Part shown: positions 18,929-27,104 of the stretch, one piece after another
Position numbering within the stretch: position 1 is the first letter of the stretch
Layout: each line of letters opens with the position of its first letter
Source: Methylomonas sp. MK1
GTDB lineage: Bacteria > Pseudomonadota > Gammaproteobacteria > Methylococcales > Methylomonadaceae
NCBI RefSeq assembly: GCF_000365425.1
Contig: NZ_AQOV01000001.1
Span: forward strand, 620,001-684,000
Direction of reading: 5' to 3'
DNA: 64,000 nucleotides
Notes under the pieces: model-generated
Told to the model about the DNA's origin: nothing
Databases searched by the model: none
What the model saw: only the letters and a program-made list of their open reading frames with translations
Made by a program: the position numbers and the translations under genes

Positions 18929-18968
18929 GGGGTTCGAGATCGCTTGATTTAATAAGGATTATTTGACA

Positions 18969-19571
18969 ATGCACATCACTATACTCACTTTCCAGGGATT
19001 CAATGAACTGGACTCCATGATTGCGCTCGGCATTTTAAACCGAATCAAAAAGCCGGATTGGAGGGTTACAATTTGTTGCCCTGAGCTGCAAGTTACGTCT
19101 ATGAACGGTGTCACGGTACATGCACAGTCAACCCTTGAAGATACACACTTAGCTGATGCCGTCATTATCGGTAGTGGCGTTCAAACACGACAGATCGTCA
19201 ACAACGCTGAATTGATGAATCGAATTACGTTGCAACCGGAACGCCAACTGATCGCCGCGCAATGCTCAGGCACACTGGTCTTGGCAAAGCTTGGACTATT
19301 AGGCAAGATTCCAGCCTGTACCGATTTAACGACAAAGCCTTGGGTGCAAGAAGCTGGGGTGGACGTTCTCAATCAGCCTTTCTTTGCCCAAGGCAACATC
19401 GCAACTGCCGGCGGATGTTTAGCATCCAGCTACTTGGCGGGGTGGATTATTGCCAGAAGTATAGGCACGGACGCAGCTGCCGAAGCACTTCATTACGTCG
19501 CACCTGTAGGCGAGAAGGACACTTTCGTTGCCAGAGCATTTAGTAACATAGAACCTTATTTACCGCGATGA
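18969..19571 (+). CDS. DJ-1/PfpI-family protein
   Basis: 200 aa. The nucleophile elbow AAQCSGTLVLAKLGLL carries the conserved cysteine of the DJ-1/PfpI superfamily, followed by AGGCLASSYLAGWI. Members include glyoxalase III, amidases and redox sensors; the exact activity cannot be read. The ATG at 18969 has AAGGA upstream. It begins 33 nt after the insertion-sequence duplication. Confidence 0.88.
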   Translation: MHITILTFQGFNELDSMIALGILNRIKKPDWRVTICCPELQVTSMNGVTVHAQSTLEDTHLADAVIIGSGVQTRQIVNNAELMNRITLQPERQLIAAQCSGTLVLAKLGLLGKIPACTDLTTKPWVQEAGVDVLNQPFFAQGNIATAGGCLASSYLAGWIIARSIGTDAAAEALHYVAPVGEKDTFVARAFSNIEPYLPR

Positions 19572-19710
19572 CATTTAATCGGGTAATACCCCATCATCAC
19601 TTGATCGCTGATTAGGGAATCTTGGGAATATTTGCAAAATAGGCACCATGCGTTTCTAGACTAAAAGTTAGCCATACATCCATTCCTTGCTTTCTTACCC
19701 ACCATCAATC

Positions 19711-20651
19711 ATGAAAAAATACAATCTATTGATTTTAGTCGTCCTGTTAAGCCTGACTTTGCCAAGTCAAGCCGGTATTTTGCCTAAAGGCGCAAGGAGC
19801 GAATTTGCGCAAGTAAACGGTATACGTCTGCATTACGTCAAAATGGGTAATGGACCTTTGCTAATTCTCCTACATGGCTGGCCGCAGACCTGGTATGAAT
19901 GGCATAACATAATGCCTAGTCTTGCTGAAAAGTTTACCGTTGTCGCTCCGGATTTACGTGGTTTAGGGCGCTCAGAAAAAGCTCAAACCGGATATGACAA
20001 ACAAACAATTGCTAACGATATAGCCGAACTCATTAAGCAATTTAACGCCAATTCGGCATTTGTCGTTGGTCACGACATGGGCGGTAAAACGGCTTATGTC
20101 CTCAGTCTGCTACACCCCGAACTGGTCGCCAAACTAATTCTGGTGGATTGCATGCCACCAGGAACGGAGAACATGGACTCTGCCAAAGGCGGCATGTGGC
20201 ACTATGGATTTCATATGGCGGAAGACTTCCCGGAAATGTTGACCAAAAATCGGGAGCGGGCATACATCACAGCGCAAATGAGAAAATGGGCTTATCGAAA
20301 AGAGGCCATTACTTCGCAGGCGATAGACGAATACGCCAAGCACTATGCCAGTCCCGGGGGCATGACCGCTGGATTTAATTACTACCGCGCGTTGCCGGAT
20401 GATGCCAAGCTGGCATCCAGCTATGCAGACAAAAGTTCAGCATGCCCATTCTTACCCTAGCAGGACGCCATGGTGTGGCCGATAACCTTTTCTTAGCAAT
20501 GAAGCCAAAGGCCGATAACCTCCAAGGAATGATTGCAGAAGCAAGTGGGCATTTTGTACCCGAAGAAGCTCCGGCATTTTTGCTAGAACAGATATTTCGT
20601 TTCTTTGCCCCTGATTCTGAACCGGTGCCAAACAGCCAATTGCTGCCATAA
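19711..20651 (+). pseudogene. Exported alpha/beta-hydrolase (epoxide hydrolase-like), frameshifted near 20432
   Basis: A signal peptide (LLILVVLLSLTLPSQA) precedes an epoxide-hydrolase-type fold: LLHGWPQTWYEWH, nucleophile VGHDMGGKTAY, and catalytic His in EASGHFVPEEAP. The frame stops at 20460, while the lid-to-C-terminus part (MPILTLAGRHGVADN to 20651) lies in another frame. Adding one A at GACAAAAGTTC restores ADKKFSMPILTL. Full length would be about 314 aa. It is an A-run indel, so error is as likely as decay. Confidence 0.82.
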
Positions 20652-20731
20652 AAGATTCTTTGATCGTTACTGTGTACACCACGTTATCAGCAGCCCCCTA
20701 TGTACTACTGATATTTTCTTGGAGAAAAATC

Positions 20732-21018
20732 ATGAACACCAATGTCGTCGAAATCGTCAGATGGAAAAGCGCACTTGGCATTACCGGCCAAGCAATGATT
20801 GAAGTCCTGGGCCTTGTCCCTGATCTCAATCCATAGGTGGCTTCATCGCCAAGACGCTATACAAAAATGGCGACGAGTGGGTCAATATTTACTATTGGGA
20901 AACTACGGAAGATGCACACCTTTCGAATGAACGGATGGCAGGTAAAGAAACTTTTAGCCGGCTATTTTCCTTGGTTCAACCAGAAACTGTTTCCATTACT
21001 GTCATAAGCAAGGTTTGA
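20732..21018 (+). pseudogene. Small ABM-like protein, frameshifted near 20833
   Basis: The ATG at 20732 (GGAG upstream) begins MNTNVVEIVRWKSA, which stops at 20836. The continuation IGGFIAKTLYKNGDEWV runs in another frame to 21018. One extra A at AATCCATAGG restores DLNPIGGF. Joined, it is about 95 aa and resembles dimeric alpha/beta-barrel (antibiotic biosynthesis monooxygenase-type) proteins. The next gene starts 3 nt later, so they are co-transcribed. Confidence 0.65.
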
Positions 21019-21021
21019 GGC

Positions 21022-21261
21022 ATGGGCTTTCCCGTAACCGAAAAAGAGAAATTGCTTTCGCTCAAAGGCGTTGGTGAAACCGTCATCGCACGCTTGGAGC
21101 AAATTGGTTTCTCATCACTGTCGCAGTTGGTCGACGAAGACCCGGCCTTTGTCACCAAACAAATCTCTCAAATGATGGGGTCAACCTGCTGGTACAACAG
21201 CCCTCAAGCAAGAAACGCCATCAAGGCAATCATTACTCTTGCACAGAGAGACGCCAAGTGA
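21022..21261 (+). CDS. Helix-hairpin-helix protein (Cdd1-like)
   Basis: 79 aa. LLSLKGVGETVIARLEQIGF is a helix-hairpin-helix motif, and the rest (DEDPAFVTKQISQMMG ... ARNAIKAIITLAQ) fits the small Cdd1/pathogenicity-locus-type family. The HhH implies DNA contact, but the role is unknown. It directly precedes a candidate attC site, so with the broken ABM gene it may form one cassette. Confidence 0.7.
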   Translation: MGFPVTEKEKLLSLKGVGETVIARLEQIGFSSLSQLVDEDPAFVTKQISQMMGSTCWYNSPQARNAIKAIITLAQRDAK

Positions 21262-21270
21262 AATCGGCTT

Positions 21271-21332
21271 CAAAAACATGGCGCTCAAGCGGGACGGTCA
21301 CTATCATGCTCGCCCCTTCGCTTTCGTTGGAC
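21271..21332 (+). repeat. Candidate integron attC site 1
   Basis: Begins 10 nt after the HhH gene stop. The right core GTTGGAC (21326-21332) matches GTTRRRY exactly. The left core is CAAAAAC. The body starts ACATGGCGCTC, like attC 4, and can fold through AAGCGGG with CCC and CGCTT. 62 nt is a normal attC length. Confidence 0.6.
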
Positions 21333-21394
21333 ATGCTAAACCAATCAACGATTGGATCGCCGAATTACAGCAAATCACACATCAGGAATAGAGA

Positions 21395-21817
21395 ATGAAG
21401 CAAGCGTTAATTATTTACCCTGTTTTCGCGGTCGTATTACTCACTTTCATAATTGGTATCTGGATGCTTAGGCTCAGAATCAAAGCAGTTAAAGAAGAAG
21501 GTTTAAATCCAGCCTATTTTCTGCTCAACCGTGGCGCTAAGCTTCCATACGGTTTGGCAAAAGTAACTCAGCACTATGACAATCTTTTTGAAATGCCCGT
21601 GTTGTTTTATGTGGCCTGTTTGTCCATTCTTGTCACTAGTAACACCGATACTGTCTTTATTAGTTTAGCTTGGCTTTTTGTTGGCGCTAGGTATATCCAT
21701 GCTTTCATCCATACGACCTATAACGGTTTAAAACACGGACGCCTTGCCTTCTTGGCGGGTACATCAGTTATTGCTGTAATGTGGTTAAAGCTATTGGTCC
21801 AGTTGCTTGGTTCGTAA
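21395..21817 (+). CDS. MAPEG-family membrane protein
   Basis: 140 aa with four predicted membrane helices, the MAPEG layout (FLLNRGAKLPYGLAKVTQHYDNLFEMPVLFYV). ARYIHAFIHTTYNGLKHGR is the typical second half. Relatives include microsomal glutathione transferases, but many bacterial ones have no known substrate. It sits alone between two attC-like sites, as a cassette gene would. A second MAPEG gene lies at 50000-50548. Confidence 0.85.
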   Translation: MKQALIIYPVFAVVLLTFIIGIWMLRLRIKAVKEEGLNPAYFLLNRGAKLPYGLAKVTQHYDNLFEMPVLFYVACLSILVTSNTDTVFISLAWLFVGARYIHAFIHTTYNGLKHGRLAFLAGTSVIAVMWLKLLVQLLGS

Positions 21818-21821
21818 TTTA

Positions 21822-21881
21822 GGCAAGTCATCGGCCTATCAAGCCGATCAAAAAGACGCGCCCCTTACCGTAACGTTAGCT
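21822..21881 (+). repeat. Candidate integron attC site 2 (degenerate)
   Basis: The right core GTTAGCT (21875-21881) is preceded by CGCCCCTTACCGTAAC, similar to the right arm of attC 1. The left core is not clear. Accepted mainly because of its place between MAPEG and the Vat-type gene. Confidence 0.4.
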
Positions 21882-21898
21882 GTCTTGAAGGAGCCCAA

Positions 21899-22537
21899 TT
21901 GAACGGCCCGAGTCCATTAAACAAACACCCCATGACCGGTTTCCCGCAGGTATGCTTCATAAAGAACACTGTGGCGAATCCGAATATCGTTATCGGGGAC
22001 TACACCTATTATGACGACCCGGAAGATTCGGAAAACTTTGAACGGAATGTTCTTTATCACTATCCGTTCATTGGCGACCGCTTGATCATCGGCAAGTTCT
22101 GCGCACTCGCCCGTGGGGTAAAGTTCATCATGAATGGCGCAAACCACAAGCTTTCCGGCTTCTCTACCTTTCCCTTTCAGATTTTCGGTAACGGGTGGGA
22201 AAGCGTCATACCACAGCCAAATGAGCTACCTTTCAAAGGCGACACCATTATCGGAAACGACGTTTGGATCGGATACGACAGCCTCATCATGCCGGGCGTA
22301 AAGATAGGCAATGGCGCGATCATTTCCTCACGTTCAGTTGTCGTCTCCGATGTTCCTGCTTACACAGTTGTCGGAGGAAACTCCGCAAGACAACTCAAGC
22401 AACGTTTTTCTACAGAGGTCATTTCCGAACTTGAAGCAATCACGTGGTGGGACTGGCCGATTGAAAAAATATCCAAGCACTTGGCCGTTATCGTCTCGGC
22501 TGATATTGCAGCTCTCCGGGCGTGCCGCGATGGATAA
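21899..22537 (+). CDS. Vat-type xenobiotic O-acetyltransferase
   Basis: 212 aa, left-handed beta-helix acyltransferase of the Vat/CatB family. Conserved stretches match streptogramin A acetyltransferases: VLYHYPFIGDRLIIGKFC, FIMNGANHKLSGFSTFPF, IIGNDVWIGYDSLIMPGVKIG, and a C-terminal WWDWP. The catalytic His is in NGANHK. A TTG start at 21899 is chosen because AAGGAG lies 6 nt upstream and the extra N-terminus aligns with Vat proteins. It may inactivate an antibiotic, but the substrate is unproven. It is a typical integron cassette gene. Confidence 0.88.
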   Translation: MNGPSPLNKHPMTGFPQVCFIKNTVANPNIVIGDYTYYDDPEDSENFERNVLYHYPFIGDRLIIGKFCALARGVKFIMNGANHKLSGFSTFPFQIFGNGWESVIPQPNELPFKGDTIIGNDVWIGYDSLIMPGVKIGNGAIISSRSVVVSDVPAYTVVGGNSARQLKQRFSTEVISELEAITWWDWPIEKISKHLAVIVSADIAALRACRDG

Positions 22538-22548
22538 CTTTTGGAGTC

Positions 22549-22610
22549 GTATAACATCGGGTGTGCAAGCGGGACTGAGGCTCTCGCGCCCGATCCTTAG
22601 CTGGTTATAC
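22549..22610 (+). repeat. Integron attC site 3
   Basis: 62 nt starting 12 nt after the acetyltransferase stop. The left core GTATAAC (22549-22555) and right core GTTATAC (22604-22610) are perfect complements. Inner arms TCGGG and CCCGA also pair. This is one of the clearest attC structures of the window. Confidence 0.75.
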
Positions 22611-22645
22611 TTAGGCAAAAGCCTGTAAACAACGGAGCAAACAAT

Positions 22646-23419
22646 ATGAACCGTACACTTCTTATGAGGACGTTAGCATCAATTTTATTGATAGCTATTT
22701 CCTCCAGTTTTCCTGGGTACGCCCAGACACCGGAACCTCGCTACAAAGCGGTAGCTTTCGATTATTTCGTAATCTTTGATCCCAATTCAGTCGTTGCCGA
22801 GGTTGAAAAAGTTTTTCCAGGCAAAGGCATGGATTTCACCAAGGCGTGGCGCGCCAAACAATTTGAATATGGCTTTTTGCGCTCCATCACGAAAAATCAC
22901 GAGGACTTTTTCAAGGTTACGGAAGATGCCTTACTTTACACCATGGAGAACATGAAGCTAGAAACCACCGAAGCCCAGAAAAAACAACTTCTTAGTGCCT
23001 ATCTTTCGCTGAAACCGTGGCCTGACTCCGTAGACGCTTTAAAAAAGTTAAAGGCTTCCGGCGTAAAAATCATCACCATCTCCAATTTCAGCAAAATGAT
23101 GCTCAAGTCCAATGCCGATAACGCTGGAATTGCCGATTTTTTTGATGAGCTATTAAGTTCTGAAATCAACCGCACATACAAACCGGATCCGGAAGCGTAT
23201 GCCTTGGGAATACAGCATCTTGGCTTGAAGAAAGACGATATTGTCTTCGCGGCTTTTGGCGGTTGGGATGCCTACGGTGCAAAAAGTTTCGGTTATCCTA
23301 CTTATTGGGTCAATCGCTTCAACTTGCCAACGGAGAAATTAGGTATTCAGGCAGACGGAACAGCCAATAATTTCCAAGGGCTGCTGGACTTTATTTTAGG
23401 CGAAGAAGCGGGCAATTAA
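22646..23419 (+). CDS. Exported HAD-superfamily hydrolase (haloacid dehalogenase type II-like)
   Basis: 257 aa. A signal peptide (MRTLASILLIAISSSFPGYAQ) makes it periplasmic, unusual for this family. HAD motif I is AFDYFVIFD, motif II lies in KIITISNFSK, the conserved lysine in NRTYKPDPEAY, and the late motif in FAAFGGWDAYGAKSFG. It resembles L-2-haloacid dehalogenases. CGGAG precedes the ATG. It lies between attC sites 3 and 4. Confidence 0.85.
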   Translation: MNRTLLMRTLASILLIAISSSFPGYAQTPEPRYKAVAFDYFVIFDPNSVVAEVEKVFPGKGMDFTKAWRAKQFEYGFLRSITKNHEDFFKVTEDALLYTMENMKLETTEAQKKQLLSAYLSLKPWPDSVDALKKLKASGVKIITISNFSKMMLKSNADNAGIADFFDELLSSEINRTYKPDPEAYALGIQHLGLKKDDIVFAAFGGWDAYGAKSFGYPTYWVNRFNLPTEKLGIQADGTANNFQGLLDFILGEEAGN

Positions 23420-23447
23420 AGGGAATTAGGTTTTGCAAACACACCCG

Positions 23448-23512
23448 GTTTAACATGGCGCTCCACCGGACTTACGCGAAAAGCCGCACTGGCCTCAATG
23501 AAAACGTTAGCC
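23448..23512 (+). repeat. Integron attC site 4
   Basis: 65 nt. The left core GTTTAAC (23448-23454) fits RYYYAAC exactly; the right core is GTTAGCC (23506-23512). The body starts ACATGGCGCTC as in attC 1, and the centre (GCGAAAAGCCGC) recurs in attC 7 and attC 10. This repetition marks the family. Confidence 0.72.
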
Positions 23513-23567
23513 AGCTCACTTCGACCAACAACTCAGAATTCGATTGCGTCTTATCGAGGAGAACACC

Positions 23568-23699
23568 GTGAACACCATGTACGACAAACCGTTATATACC
23601 CAGGGTTGCAAAACCAAGTTCGAAACGGCGTTTGCCCAAACCTCGGCGCTGATTTTCGCGATGCCCGGCTATGTCTCCCAATCGCTGCTTGACTCATAG
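23568..23699 (+). CDS. Possible 43-residue protein
   Basis: A GTG start with GGAG upstream (CGAGGAGAACACCGTG) opens a 43-codon frame containing QGCKTKFETAFAQTSALIF and ending at TAG 23699. It lies 23 nt before the TfoX-C gene in the same cassette. I recognise no family. It may be a small protein or the remains of an N-terminal domain. Confidence 0.35.
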   Translation: MNTMYDKPLYTQGCKTKFETAFAQTSALIFAMPGYVSQSLLDS

Positions 23700-23722
23700 C
23701 CTATAAAGTTTGGTCAAACAGT

Positions 23723-23977
23723 ATGAGAAATCTCGGCAAAGCGTCGTGGGCAATGCTGACCGCGGCTGGCATTCCGTCCGCCGACGCGTTGAAAGCAATG
23801 GGCGCGGCGACGGCATTCGTGGCCGTAAAACGTACGGGGTTAAAACCTAGCGCCAATTTGCTATGGGCATTGGAAGGTGCGTTAACCGAGCGCAATTGGC
23901 AAGACGAAGCCAAAACCGACCGGTTATCGCTACTTTCCCAAGTCGACTGGCTGGAAAGCGAGGCGATAAATCATTAA
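23723..23977 (+). CDS. TfoX C-terminal domain protein
   Basis: 84 aa. MRNLGKASWAMLTAAGI, the ADALKAMGAATAF segment and NLLWALEGALTERNW define the TfoX/Sxy C-terminal domain without its N-terminal half. Stand-alone versions are common; their role is unclear although Sxy/TfoX promotes competence. The N-terminal domain occurs separately at 56394-56765. It lies in the cassette after attC 4. Confidence 0.85.
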   Translation: MRNLGKASWAMLTAAGIPSADALKAMGAATAFVAVKRTGLKPSANLLWALEGALTERNWQDEAKTDRLSLLSQVDWLESEAINH

Positions 23978-24296
23978 ACGGCTACAGACATTCAAGCTTG
24001 GAAATCGAACGAATAAAGATCGGACGACTTCTTGTTTCTGTGTAAAATCCGATTAAAACAGTACTCGGGAAACTAGGCTGTTCCGCACAATACTCGAGAG
24101 GTTTGTTCAGCACAATAGATGAACAGATAAATACGGTCCGTTGCCGTCGGTCCATCTGATTGAATCGCTACGGCTGAAACCTTACTGACTATCGTTACTT
24201 CGTGCTGATCATATACGAAAAGGAAAAACAAATGCGGAACAAGATTTTATCTGTCGAAGTAAATTTAGCAGTAGATATGCGGTTAACCATCTAATT
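23978..24296 (+). other. Gene-poor cassette tail
   Basis: About 320 nt between the TfoX-C gene and the next cassette boundary. A 20-codon frame beginning near 24232 (MRNKILSVEVNL) follows AAAAGGAAAAACAA but is too short to judge. The stretch ends in the right core GTTAGAG (24297-24303); a matching left core is not evident, so this site may be eroded. Confidence 0.4.
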
Positions 24297-24326
24297 GTTA
24301 GAGCGCAAACACGAAAAGGAGTAGGA

Positions 24327-24722
24327 ATGCCAAGTGTCTTAATTGAAGTACGGCGGCAATATACACAAGAGGAAGAGGTTGCTGTCATGGAGGCAATTCA
24401 CATGGCTTTGCGTGAGGCATTCAAAATTGTGCCTGGTTACAAAAACGTTCGCCTTATCATGCACGAACCTCACCGCTTCGCTTATCCCCCTGCTCGTGAA
24501 AAACCGGATTTTTATACGCACATCAGTATTGATGCGTTTGCCGGTCGTTCACTTGATACAAAACGAAATCTGTATAAGGCAATTGTGAATAACCTTGAGC
24601 CATTTGGCATCCCCAAAGATCATGTAAAGATTCTTCTCAGAGAAATCTCGCAGGAAAACAGGGGCATTCGCGGTGGGCAAGCGGGCTGTGATGTTGAGCT
24701 TGGCTTCAAGGTCGAGGTGTAG
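24327..24722 (+). CDS. Tautomerase-family protein
   Basis: 131 aa, opening MPSVLIEVRRQYTQEEE with the N-terminal proline that is catalytic in 4-oxalocrotonate tautomerase/MIF proteins. KPDFYTHISIDAFAGRS and HVKILLREIS fit the longer tautomerase subfamily. AAAAGGAG precedes the ATG. It fills a cassette whose two ends are complementary (24297-24306 and 24726-24735), good evidence of a former circular cassette. Confidence 0.85.
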   Translation: MPSVLIEVRRQYTQEEEVAVMEAIHMALREAFKIVPGYKNVRLIMHEPHRFAYPPAREKPDFYTHISIDAFAGRSLDTKRNLYKAIVNNLEPFGIPKDHVKILLREISQENRGIRGGQAGCDVELGFKVEV

Positions 24723-24725
24723 TTT

Positions 24726-24791
24726 GCGCTCTAACGAATAAGGTTAGATTGTGTGAGCAACGCGAACCACAATCTGAACCGGTTGTTGGAC
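24726..24791 (+). repeat. Integron attC site 6
   Basis: Left end GCGCTCTAAC (24726-24735) is the exact 10-nt complement of the start of its own cassette, GTTAGAGCGC (24297-24306). The right core GTTGGAC lies at 24785-24791. The central stem GGTTAGATTGTG pairs with CACAATCTGAACC, leaving one unpaired G, as expected for an attC extrahelical base. Confidence 0.8.
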
Positions 24792-24962
24792 AAGCCCGGT
24801 GGTCACAGTGCTAACGGTATTCTTGATTTAAGAAAATAGCTTTTCGGAGTTCTTGGGTCGCGAAGGCCTGGTTACCGCTTCAAGACCCAGAACTCGCATA
24901 GGAGTGGCGACCTATCGCTTCGATGGCATCGGAAGGCCGCTTTTTGGGATGCTTTAGCCTGA

Positions 24963-25103
24963 TTTTGGCCGAACAATAAAGGCATTGTCATCGGCACATC
25001 TCTAAACGGCCTCGGGAAGAAGATTGCGTTAATTGACTCCTTGAGTGAAGTGGATGTTGCAGAAATTTCCAAGCTTGCCAAGAGCGCAGGTTCTCCAATA
25101 TGA
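24963..25103 (+). pseudogene. C-terminal fragment in a cassette
   Basis: An open frame without start reads NKGIVIGTSLNGLGKKIAL, then ends SKLAKSAGSPI at TGA 25103. It looks coding but the upstream part is disrupted by stops. The family is not recognised. It ends 12 nt before attC 7, the position of a cassette gene end. Confidence 0.35.
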
Positions 25104-25115
25104 GGCTGAGCGCAG

Positions 25116-25185
25116 GCATAACCCGGCAGTCCACACGGACGTTGCGCGATAAAGCCGCGCAGCACCGGTGACTTTTACGTTAGGC
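25116..25185 (+). repeat. Integron attC site 7
   Basis: 70 nt. Left core GCATAAC (25116-25122), right core GTTAGGC (25179-25185), the canonical form. The tip hairpin TGCGCG/CGCGCA encloses ATAAAGC, and the tail CACCGGTGACTTTTAC is typical of chromosomal integron attC sites. Confidence 0.8.
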
Positions 25186-25203
25186 TCCATAGAAAATACG
25201 CTC

Positions 25204-25872
25204 ATGGATAATCATCGCACTATAGCAAGACAGTTAGCCCAGACATCGATCGCTGCCGGGAACCCTCTTGACTGGTTTGAACAGCTATATGCCAAAGCTC
25301 GTTTGGATGGAGTTTCTATCCCTTGGGCGGATCACACACCCAATCCGAATATGATTGAGCTTTTTCAACAGGTTGATGGTCAAATCTCTTTTGGTCGAAG
25401 GGCGTTGAAGGTTGGGTGCGGCTTGGGTGACGATGCGGAATGGCTTTCCGATCTTGGCTTTGAAGTAACCGCCTTTGACATTTCGCCTACCGCTATTTCC
25501 GAATGCGGGAATCGATTCCCCAATTCCAAAGTCACATATGTGATTTGCGACCTTTTTCAATCTCCGGAAAATTGGCTAGGGGCTTTTGATTTGGTGCTCG
25601 AATCGTACACACTTCAAGTGCTTCCGCCTGAGTTACGCGCTAAAGCACTAAAGCAAATTTCCGGGTTTGTTTCGTTCGGGGGTTATCTTATGCTCATCGC
25701 CCGATTGAGGGAGGAATTGGAATCAACAGGCTTGATGCCTTGGCCGCTTGTACGAAGAGAAATTGAAATATTGACTTCACAAGGCTTTGTCGAAAGGTAC
25801 GCCGAAGATTATTTCGACGGGGAACAACCCCCAGTGCGTAGGTTCCGTGGATGTTATCAGCGGAAGGCATAA
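25204..25872 (+). CDS. Class I SAM-dependent methyltransferase
   Basis: 222 aa. SAM motif I is LKVGCGLGDDAEWLSDLGF, motif II acidic end TAFDIS, and VICDLFQ and YTLQVLPPELRAKALKQI follow. It resembles thiopurine-type or small-molecule methyltransferases, with VGCG instead of the usual LGCG. The stop codon overlaps the left core of its own attC, which is interrupted by the group II intron. It occupies the cassette opened by attC 7. Confidence 0.85.
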   Translation: MDNHRTIARQLAQTSIAAGNPLDWFEQLYAKARLDGVSIPWADHTPNPNMIELFQQVDGQISFGRRALKVGCGLGDDAEWLSDLGFEVTAFDISPTAISECGNRFPNSKVTYVICDLFQSPENWLGAFDLVLESYTLQVLPPELRAKALKQISGFVSFGGYLMLIARLREELESTGLMPWPLVRREIEILTSQGFVERYAEDYFDGEQPPVRRFRGCYQRKA

Positions 25873-25879
25873 TATTGCA
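25867..25879 (+). repeat. Left half of an attC interrupted by the group II intron
   Basis: GCATAAT (25867-25873) lies at the expected left-core position just at the methyltransferase stop, but intron sequence starts about 6 nt further on. The rest of this attC is missing here. Confidence 0.55.
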
Positions 25880-27104
25880 TCGGGTCAGAGGAGGCCGAAG
25901 CCTCCGTCTGCCCACAGAACCGTGCGTACGGGTCCGTACACGGCTCCTCACGCAAGATAGACCCATTGAGACACTTCAAACCAGTGCGCTTGCTTTTGGT
26001 CGGATCGGACAGCTTGGCCCTTACCCTTTATAAACCAGTCATTGGGATAGGCTCTCGATACTGCTATCGTCTTGCTGAGTGCCCATCGTTTCCGGTTTGT
26101 AAACGCAACCATCGCAGCCTTTCGTGATACCCCTCTTTTAACCAGCGTCCGATAGAGATTCCTTTTAGACTTCTGCTGATCAACCAACCTCGCCCTCTGT
26201 CGTCGTCGGATATGCGCCTCTATCTTCACTAATTGCGCTGGATAGTGGCTTAGACTGAAATAATTCGACCAGCCTACATACCATTGATTGATCGACTTTA
26301 GGCTGGTTTCTATATCCTTATTGGTGCCGCGTGGCGTTAGGGCTTTGACTTTATCCATGGCCGTTTGCAGGGCTTTTCGCGCTATCGCTATCGTCCCGTT
26401 CACTACCGTAAAGCCCAAAAACTTTACCCCTTCTGATCTCGCCACCTGGCTTTTCTCCCGGTTCACCTTGAGCTTGAGCTTACTTTCTATAAACTGGCTA
26501 ACCGTTTCCATCACGCGTTCCGCCGCTTTTTGCGATTTCACGAAGATATTGCAATCATCGGCGAACCTGCAAAATGCCAGGCCGCGTTTCTCCAGTTCTT
26601 TATCCAGTTCGTCCAGCACAATGTTACTCAGCAGGGGGCTTAGCGGCCCGCATTGCATCGTGCCTTCTTCGCTCCGTACCACCACGCCGTTGATCATGAT
26701 GCCGCTACGCAGCATCAGCCCGATCAGGCGCAGTATGCGTTTGTCGGTGATCCGTTGTCCCATTCGGGCTATCAGCCGGTCATGGTGGATTCCATCAAAG
26801 AATTTCTCCAGGTCTATATCCACCACATACGGCTTACCACTGTTGATGATGCATTGCGCCGTCTGCACCGCTTGCTGTGGGCTTCGTCCAGGACGGAAGC
26901 CGTAACTATGCGGCGAAAAATGCGGCTCAAAGATCGGTTCTAGCTGCAGTTTTAGCGCTGTTTGCACCACGCGATCCCGCACCGTCGGAATCCCCAGCAG
27001 TCTTGCCCCGCCCTGCGGCTTAGGGATTTCCACTCGGCGTACCGGCGATGGTTTGTAAGTCCAGTTCAGCAACTCTTGCTGTAACCGGCTTAGCTCTTCT
27101 TCTA
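25879..27104 (-). mobile_element. Group II intron (probable class C-attC), 5' truncated
   Basis: Read on the minus strand. After the reverse transcriptase stop comes a domain V hairpin (complement of 25917-25946; GAGCCGTGTACGG...GTACGCACGGTTC). A domain VI-like hairpin follows (GGAGG CTTCGG CCTCC), and the 3' end is ...GACCCGAT at about 25879. The 3' exon is an attC left core, the target expected for class C-attC introns. The 5' end is lost: no GTGYG start or domain I is seen, and sequence changes to a VOC gene fragment near 27105. Confidence 0.82.
25948..27072 (-). CDS. ltrA: Group II intron reverse transcriptase/maturase, N-terminally truncated
   Basis: 374 codons from the first in-frame start. 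Reverse transcriptase motifs are clear: VRRVEIPKPQGGARLLGIPT, HSYGFRPGRSPQQAVQ, VDIDLEKFFDGI, GPLSPLLSNIVLDELD and the catalytic CRFADDCNIF (FADD for YADD). The maturase domain follows (SINQWYVGWSNYF, with basic RRRQRARL). Family members have about 60 further N-terminal residues, which are missing because the intron is truncated. It ends right at domain V. Activity is doubtful. Confidence 0.92.
   Translation of the reverse strand: MLNWTYKPSPVRRVEIPKPQGGARLLGIPTVRDRVVQTALKLQLEPIFEPHFSPHSYGFRPGRSPQQAVQTAQCIINSGKPYVVDIDLEKFFDGIHHDRLIARMGQRITDKRILRLIGLMLRSGIMINGVVVRSEEGTMQCGPLSPLLSNIVLDELDKELEKRGLAFCRFADDCNIFVKSQKAAERVMETVSQFIESKLKLKVNREKSQVARSEGVKFLGFTVVNGTIAIARKALQTAMDKVKALTPRGTNKDIETSLKSINQWYVGWSNYFSLSHYPAQLVKIEAHIRRRQRARLVDQQKSKRNLYRTLVKRGVSRKAAMVAFTNRKRWALSKTIAVSRAYPNDWFIKGKGQAVRSDQKQAHWFEVSQWVYLA

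Noticed and set aside
19667..19673. GTTAGCC as a cassette boundary before the hydrolase
   Set aside because: No complementary core within 150 nt upstream.
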